NCBI GenBank assembly: GCA_003990745.1
Contig: RBNI01004687.1
Span: 1 to 13,614 of the forward strand
Source of the DNA: Jimgerdemannia flammicorona
Taxonomy: Eukaryota; Mucoromycota; Endogonomycetes; Endogonales; Endogonaceae
Reading direction: 5' to 3'
DNA length: 13,614 bases
Below the pieces are notes generated by a model. That model made no database searches. It was not told where the DNA came from and worked only from the letters and a program-made list of their open reading frames with translations. How positions within the stretch are numbered: position 1 is the first letter of the stretch; each line of letters begins with the position of its first letter. Shown here in pieces: positions 8,551-13,614 of this stretch. Position numbers and translations under genes: made by a program.

Positions 8551-10420
8551 TCACAGCAACCCCTCCATTTCCCTCATGAACTTCGCATACTCATCCGTCG
8601 TCTTCTTCTTTCCCTTCGCAGGCGCCGCCGCAGGCCCACCAGAGATCGCCTTCGTAGTAGGTAACCCCGTCGGCAACGCTGGTCCTACCGCCGCCACCGA
8701 CGACTCTGATACGCCTTCGTCCAGATCCGGCGCCGCGTTAATCTTGGGCCTCGCGACCTTCCCTGCCCCTTGCGCGCCCGCTTTTGCCGCAGCGGCCTTC
8801 TTGCGGAGGATAGATGCTGGTACGAGCGTCGTGAGCTCTTTGCGTAGGTCGCGAACCTGCGGGGCGGCGGAAATGACAGGCGCGAGGGCAAGTTGTGGGC
8901 GCGCTGGTGGCACCGTCGCGGCGGAGGCAGGTGAAGGCGAGGCCTCGCCGTAGACGCCTGGGGGAGGACCGGGCGGCGGTGGGCCGGGCAGTGGTGGGCT
9001 GAAGCTGCCGAAATCAGGGTTGTAGTAGTCCGATCGTGGAGGACGTCCGACCGAGGGTCCGTAGTGTGAGAATGCTGGTCTGGGAGGCGGGGGGGCGCCA
9101 GGGTAGCGGGGGCCGGATGGGTAAGGACCATAGTGTTGCGGTGAGCGGGGTGGTGGTGGTGGTGGCAGAGGTCGATTTGCGAATGGGGATGGTCCTCCTA
9201 AAAAGGGTAGCGATGATATGAGCGGGACATCCACGTCTCTTGATATATCAACTTACTAGGGCGAAATATGACGAACCTGGTGGCATATGATGAGACCTCA
9301 TGTCAAACGGCGGGACCCCCCCCGGCCGCGGTGGGGGTGGAGGCGGCGCTCCAGGATAAGACGCGTAAACCGTGGACGGGCCAGACTGTGCAGCACCATA
9401 CTGAAATGGCTTCGATGGTGGTGGTCCCGGTGGAAGCTCGGGCATATCCTCCTCCTCCTCCTCTTCCTCCTTCCGTGGCGGTGTCCCGGGCGGCAACTCT
9501 GGTAGTTCGTCGCCATCATCATCCTCGCCGGTCGCCTCCTCGTGTTTAGGCGGCGTTCCGGGAGGTAACTCAGGAAGTTCGTCGTCATCTTCCTCCGCCC
9601 CTGAGGCGTCGGAGCCCAACGACTCATCCGAATCCTCGTTGCTTGCTTCGTCCTTGTGAGATTGGCCTAATGTGTGCGGGATTTCTACGGAGATGTCTCG
9701 AATAGTAAGTAATTGTGGGCAACATTTGGCAACCAATCCAATGCCAACTCTGATCAATATACATATTCCACTTACGATAACCAGCCTGCCGAGCACGGGA
9801 CGGCGCCAGGCCCAAAGGATTGAGGGTCGGGTGATAATAGGGAGAGTTTTTTGGATCGTCGGGGTTTTCATACTTGGGCGGCTGCTTCGGCACCGGCTTG
9901 GCCAGCGGGATGTTGTGTGCCTGGTCGTACGGAAGAGATTGGTGAGAACGCGCAATGTTGATCCTATGCGTTCAGACATCAGATGGTCTTTACCTCCTTG
10001 GTTTTCACAATCTTGTCCAGTTGCTCTTGCAGTTGCGTCAGCTTGGCGTGACCGTTTTTGTCGAGCCGTTTTTCTTTCACTGCCGGACCAGTGCAACAAA
10101 GAATTGTTGATGAATTTATGCAAGTGACATGAAAGAGGGATGCATGGCTGTAGAATGGATACATGCCCAATTCTTCATACTTTGCGATCTCTAGCTCCAA
10201 CTTTGTGGTGTCCTTGACGGCCATCGCCACCTCACGAACCTTCTTTCGCTCTACTTTATTCTACAATGAAGCAGTGTCAACAGATGTAAGTGTCTGCAAG
10301 TGTCTAACTCGTTGGCGAGAGGTGTATCGGTGTGCGCACCTTCTTAATCTCTTTCTTCCGCTGTGCCTTCCTATGGGCATCAGCGGGGTTCATGAGGCGA
10401 CCGCCCTTTGCCTTCACCAT
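8551..10420 (-). CDS. WBP11: WBP11-type pre-mRNA splicing factor
   Basis: Six exons: 10340-10420, 10167-10260, 9994-10079, 9776-9920, 9277-9696 and 8551-9197. They total 491 codons with stop. The N-terminus (GRLMNPADAHRKAQRKKEIKKNKVERKKVREVA) is the Wbp11 domain. A helical region follows (LTQLQEQLDKIVKTKE), then an acidic Ser/Asp/Glu stretch, three repeats ending in PELPPGTPP/PELPPGPPP (residues about 175-229), Pro-rich clusters, a conserved LTTLVPASILRKK and the terminal signature YAKFMREMEGLL, closely matching the EAFMKEMEGLL-type tail of animal WBP11. Human WBP11 is a nuclear splicing activator that binds WW-domain partners such as PQBP1 through Pro-rich motifs. The PPGPPP and PPPPPP runs here suit that. 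Odd points: the intron after exon 2 starts with GC, intron 4 has two in-frame acceptors, and intron 5 has a competing donor. It is downstream of FAN1 on the same strand and convergent with VPS52. Confidence 0.88.
9384..9576 (-). repeat. Three-copy ELPELPPGTPP coding repeat in WBP11
   Basis: Three degenerate copies of a 20-24-codon unit: an acidic run, then ELPELPPGTPP-K, ELPELPPGTPP-R and DMPELPPGPPP-S. The first two share the same 11-residue core. The coordinates are approximate limits read from the protein. The copies look like internal duplications that multiply a candidate WW-binding proline motif. Confidence 0.6.
10080..10166 (-). other. GC-AG intron in WBP11
   Basis: The exon before ends TTGG and the intron opens GCATGT. 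Every GT nearby (for example GTATCC four bases on, or GTATGA inside the exon) would shift the frame away from VKEKRLDKNGHAKL, which is needed to keep the Wbp11 helical region. The acceptor is GGCAG. A second AG (TGAAAG) six bases later is also in frame and would drop two residues. Confidence 0.65.
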
Positions 10421-10669
10421 GTTGCTATTGAAGGTTATGAGCTGTTAATGAGTGTTTGACGGTTTTTCGTGAACATCAAGTCACATGATTTGCCGAGCTG
10501 GAAAAACGTTTTCGCCGCGAAACCCCTGTTTGTTCGGATCGCCTTTCCTCATTACCCCTCGCCCTCGCCTTCGTCATGTGTACTGAAGCATTGATGTTTG
10601 ATGTATATTTCAAGACAAAGCGCGAAAATGAAACGCAACTCGTCGTCCAAGCCCCACACTGGATTTAGC
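10421..10669 (-). promoter_or_regulatory. Upstream region of WBP11 with E2F/MBF-like GCGAAA sites
   Basis: This lies directly upstream of the WBP11 ATG (minus strand). It contains TTTCGC-C-GCGAAA at 10510-10522, an inverted pair of GCGAAA half-sites, and GCGCGAAA at 10620-10627, which fits the E2F consensus TTTCGCGC on the other strand. No protein gene is seen; a 26-codon ORF at 10628 is not supported. Confidence 0.4.
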
Positions 10670-10992
10670 TACGTCACACCACCTACCCAACATCTTCCAT
10701 TCGCTTGACGCAGGCCAACTCCCATCCCTTTGACATCGTGATTTCCGACTATTGGTAGCTACACCAAAGCTAGAACAGCAACTTTTTCATCGTCTTTGCC
10801 AACTTCGCCCGCATCACATCTTTGTCATCTCTTCATCTCTATTTGATTCAGCCTAAAATTTTAGACCTCCAATTACACATTCAAGTCACAATAAACAATG
10901 TGAGCTATCCTACACTTTTGGATATGAATTATTAACACATGGATTTTGCGTCGTCAAAATATACTCATTAATTATGAAACTCCGTGCATCGT
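10670..10992. other. Intergenic stretch with an orphan 5'-leader-like segment
   Basis: The plus strand from about 10670 to 10900 looks like a fungal promoter and leader: TACGTCAC, then long CT-rich stretches (CATCTTTGTCATCTCTTCATC), then AGTCACAATAAACAATG, a good start context. The ATG at 10898-10900 is followed at once by TGA, which also forms a donor-like GTGAGC. No plus-strand coding exon follows, because FAN1 ends at 10993 on the other strand. The FAN1 3' UTR must lie at the right end of this region. Confidence 0.4.
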
Positions 10993-13568
10993 TCACTTTG
11001 CCAGCGTATCTTCCGCAGTCCACACCTCGACGTGACACACTTCGACATCCAGGCCCGCGGAGAGCAATAGGTCGATCCAGATCTAGACAGAATAAGGAAT
11101 CAATGGTTACGGAAAAGTCAACTTTTTTTTAAAAAAAAAAAAAAAACAAAAGAAAAGAAAAAGTCAATTTTTTTTAAAAAAAAAAAAAAAAAAATGGTAG
11201 GTCCATAGTGTAGATGCCTGAAAGGGACCAATGACAAACTCGTAATAAAATAAACAGTAAAACACTAAGGCACGCATTAACCTTTTGCGTCTCTGAGAGC
11301 TTGTCGCCAGGACCTTTGACTACAGGAACGGATTCGGGGTGTGAGCGAAAACATCCATATGGTGTGTTGGATGATGCACCTCTGATAAAATCGAAAATAG
11401 AATGGCAAATAACCCACCTTCGACAAACTTACACCTCTTGTTCTTGAAGTCCCAACAGCTGACATGGGCGGAGAATATATTTCGAGGGCCAGATCGAACG
11501 TCATCAATGAAATAATTCGCGGATTGCTCATGAAGGCAACGCGCTGTTCAGTGCATACCATAGATCTGGCAACCCGCCACACCGATGTCCATATTCCTCC
11601 GCGAACGCGCGACAGATCTGCGATAATGCAGGGCCGCCAATACACTACATGTCGGCGTAAGTCAATAGATGAACATGAAGATATCACGCATTCACATCAA
11701 TACCAGAAATCTTTCCTCAGACTGGAACCGACCCGAGAACAGTGTTACCTCAGCTATCTCTTTCAGATCCTCTCGCTCATATTCCCAGGACACGCCGATA
11801 CACCATGTATTCCTGTCCCTTTCGCGCTCGTCCGCGACTCTCAGCAGGTCTGCAAACTCGCCGTTCGAAATGTCGCGCAGGCGACGGTTGATCTCGTAGC
11901 ATCGCGCTGTGGGATCGAGTCGTGAGACGAAGGACCCTAGGATGAAGTAAACTTATAACCAGCATCAAGCGAGGATAGCCTTACCGACGTAAAATGCGTC
12001 GGTCGTGAGATCGAGAGGAGAAGTCTGGTAAGCGGTCTCGAAGGCGCCCGGGTGAGGTTGGAAGAGGATATCCCAGAAGAGGAGGCCGAACTGGTCATGA
12101 TATAGGAATGAGTGGATTTAACATGTTGCTTTTCATGACGAGCGCAATCCTGCAGGCAACATTTGTAATGAAGATACCAGCGTCGTGACAATCCCGTTCT
12201 CACAATGGAATCTGCAAAATAAAAATAAAAGGGGGAAGGGGAGGTACGATTATTCTCGTTGTACATCAAATATTACTTCAACGGAACGGTGATTCCACCA
12301 GTAGCCAATCCAACGCTCCATCCAACCGCCACCACGCCGCCATGCCACGCCCCTACCCGGTACGTACCCCCTATACCCCATCTGTTCGTAGTATCCCAAC
12401 GCGACCCTTTCGACGGAACACTCCGCACCATCGTTGTCTCGCCAAACGGACTTCTGACCGGTGACAGTGTCGGAGAGACGCTCGCCTGCGGAAGACGGAT
12501 TAGATCTGCTATAATGCGTGGAAAATGAAGGGATGAAAGAAATGAGGAGATACGAACCGTATACATGGCGAGCCTCGGCCTTCTTGAGCCCAACGAGATA
12601 GGAAAAATCGTGCTGCTCGCGCTTGGGAATACCGAGTTCATTCTCGAGACGTATGATGCGGCGCTGGAGCGCGCTCATATATACTATTTTCAGTTACAAA
12701 AATAGTAACCATCCAAGGCAACATGGACATTTAAAATCCCCATTCCCTCCACCCACCCAAACATCTCTCGATTCGTTTCCCTAACTCACTCGAATGCACC
12801 TCCCGATCTGCCAACGCCCTAGCGCACACCTCAAGCGCCTCCTTCTTGGCCGCGCGGTCCGCGATGTGGACACCGAGCACGAGCGCCAGGCGGTCGTACC
12901 ACGCGCCGCGCTTGCCGAGCCTGTAGACACGTTGACCAAGGAGCTCGCGAAGGAGGTCAGCCTCACGGGCATGACGACGGAGGCGGCCAAGGGCGCGGGC
13001 GCCGTGCTCGAGGGTTTGTGTGTACACCCAGCCTGTGGGCGGTGGATATTTGGGTGAATTGATGCTGTGTGTTTGTGGAGCTAAGAGACGTGTGCGATGA
13101 GATGAAACTTACCAGCTTCGAATCTCCTCAGGTAATACGGCCTCTCCTCCTCCTGATTCGCCGCCATCGCGCTCTCTCTCTCAACGACCGTCTGCCACCG
13201 TTCTAAAACTCCTTCACAAACCTCCCACGCCCTCCTGAGACACTCTGCCTGTTCTTCCTTATCTTTCTCCTTTCCCCGCTCCCTCTCCTTGCCACCCGTT
13301 CTCCCCTTCTCCACCCACCCAGTCCCCTCCACCAACGCTTCGACTTCCGCTCTGACTCTCAACGCCTCTTCATATTCAACCAGCTCCCCCCTGGACCTCC
13401 ACATGTCCGCGGTCCTTTGGACGGGGTAGGACGGGAAGTTTCGGCGGGAGATGCGGGCGAGGATGGAGGTCGTCATGGCGCGCTCGGTGTGCTCGGTCGA
13501 GCGGTAGAAGATGAAGTGGAGGCGGTGGAAGAGGGTGGTGGTCGCGGGATTGAGGCGGATGCAAGGGC
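10993..13568 (-). CDS. FAN1: FAN1 structure-specific nuclease, C-terminal part (5' end beyond window)
   Basis: Eleven exons: 13113-13568, 12790-13032, 12558-12683, 12368-12485, 12178-12211, 11985-12090, 11749-11936, 11559-11644, 11418-11458, 11282-11319 and 10993-11082. They give 508 residues with all phases closing. The first visible exon begins at acceptor CTAAACTAG and needs one base from an upstream exon, so the N-terminus (where animal FAN1 has its UBZ finger) is outside. Conserved landmarks in order: GPCIRLNP, LARISRRNFPSY, YEEAL, YYLRRFEAGWVYT, WYDRLALVL (TPR-like helices), RRIIRLENELGIP, CSVERVALGYYEQMGYRG, LFGLLFWDILF, PLDLTTDAFY, then the VRR-NUC domain: ECIGGPALSQIC, GGLPDL, FVEVKGPGDKLSETQK, LDVEVCHVEVW. 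The PD...EVK active site is intact. FAN1 cuts branched DNA and repairs interstrand crosslinks. A charged insert (KERERGKEKDKEEQ) lies in the first exon. Confidence 0.93.
11115..11194 (-). repeat. Duplicated AAAGTCAA-T8-A16/19 unit in the last FAN1 intron
   Basis: On the plus strand, AAAGTCAAC-T8-A16 (11115-11146) is followed after a short A/G-rich spacer by AAAGTCAAT-T8-A19 (ending 11194). Each copy can fold back as a T8/A8 hairpin. On the coding strand this supplies oligo-T tracts, but they sit 30-110 nt before the acceptor at 11083-11084. Confidence 0.8.
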
Positions 13569-13614
13569 CTAGTTTAGTGAGAGGTGAGGATGAGGATGGT
13601 GTTTGTAGATAAAA
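13569..13614 (-). other. 3' end of a FAN1 intron, running off the right edge
   Basis: On the minus strand the edge sequence is CT-rich and ends in CACTAAACTAG, a branch-like CTAAAC close to the acceptor. The open frame and the family motif GPCIRLNP begin right after it, in phase 1. Confidence 0.7.

Noticed and set aside
8576..8953. Plus-strand open frame opposite the WBP11 last exon
   Set aside because: Ala/Pro/Gly-rich mirror of a GC-rich coding exon. WBP11 on the minus strand has the conserved tail and phase-consistent splicing.
9248..10123. 291-codon minus-strand open frame
   Set aside because: Only its end is the true WBP11 exon 5. The first half reads WBP11 exons 3 and 4 and two introns in the wrong frame, giving Arg/Ser-rich sequence without family motifs.
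11464..11925. 153-codon plus-strand ORF
   Set aside because: Antisense to FAN1 exons 7 and 8; no domain, and the FAN1 motifs on the other strand are unambiguous.
12250..12678. Separate 142-codon minus-strand gene starting at the ATG at 12678
   Set aside because: It is two internal FAN1 exons with the intervening intron read through; family motifs continue on both sides after splicing.
13081..13476. FAN1 start at the ATG at 13476
   Set aside because: The same frame is open upstream to an acceptor at 13569 and encodes GPCIRLNP...LFHRLHFIFYRST, which is conserved in FAN1, so 13476 is an internal Met.
1..13614. Transposon proteins, CRISPR array, tRNA, rRNA or a new defence-type cluster
   Set aside because: Reading both strands showed no transposase or reverse-transcriptase motifs, no regular spacer-repeat pattern and no tRNA cloverleaf. 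The genes are ordinary nuclear fungal genes.

Overview
The window is nuclear DNA of a filamentous fungus, most likely a basidiomycete. The evidence is dense GT-AG introns (14 in one gene, about 48-227 nt), very small exons, tight gene packing and protein sequences of fungal type. Gene models were built by hand from splice sites and reading-frame continuity. Codon phase closes across every junction listed, although a few junctions have alternatives, which are noted.

Layout, left to right. (1) Positions 1-432, minus strand: the first exon of a probable class II myosin heavy chain, followed by an intron that runs off the left edge. (2) 433-1497: the upstream region of that gene, with two CRE-type palindromes, then an AT-rich block. 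(3) 1498-2077: a decayed protein-kinase-like sequence (one frameshift, one stop). (4) 2159-3588, minus: a six-exon GPATCH11-type G-patch protein with a 9-nt microexon. (5) 3589-3715: a 127-bp bidirectional promoter with a perfect GTGACGTCAC palindrome. (6) 3716-8220, plus: VPS52, a GARP/EARP tethering subunit, 15 exons, 818 codons. (7) 8221-8550: a convergent 3' region with an A23 tract. (8) 8551-10420, minus: a WBP11-type splicing factor, six exons, with one GC-AG intron and possible alternative splicing. (9) 10421-10992: the WBP11 promoter plus an orphan 5'-leader-like stretch. (10) 10993-13568, minus: the conserved C-terminal 508 residues of the FAN1 DNA-repair nuclease in 11 exons; the 5' end lies beyond the right edge.

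The genes do not form a cluster with one function. They are housekeeping genes for vesicle tethering (VPS52), the actomyosin motor (myosin), pre-mRNA splicing (WBP11, probably GPATCH11) and interstrand crosslink repair (FAN1). I did not find a new multi-gene system. The points worth a second look are about gene structure and regulation: microexons that split the FAN1 active site, a 9-nt microexon in the G-patch gene, a GC-AG intron and competing splice sites in WBP11, shared CRE palindromes, a duplicated T/A homopolymer unit, and the AT-rich block next to the kinase relic.
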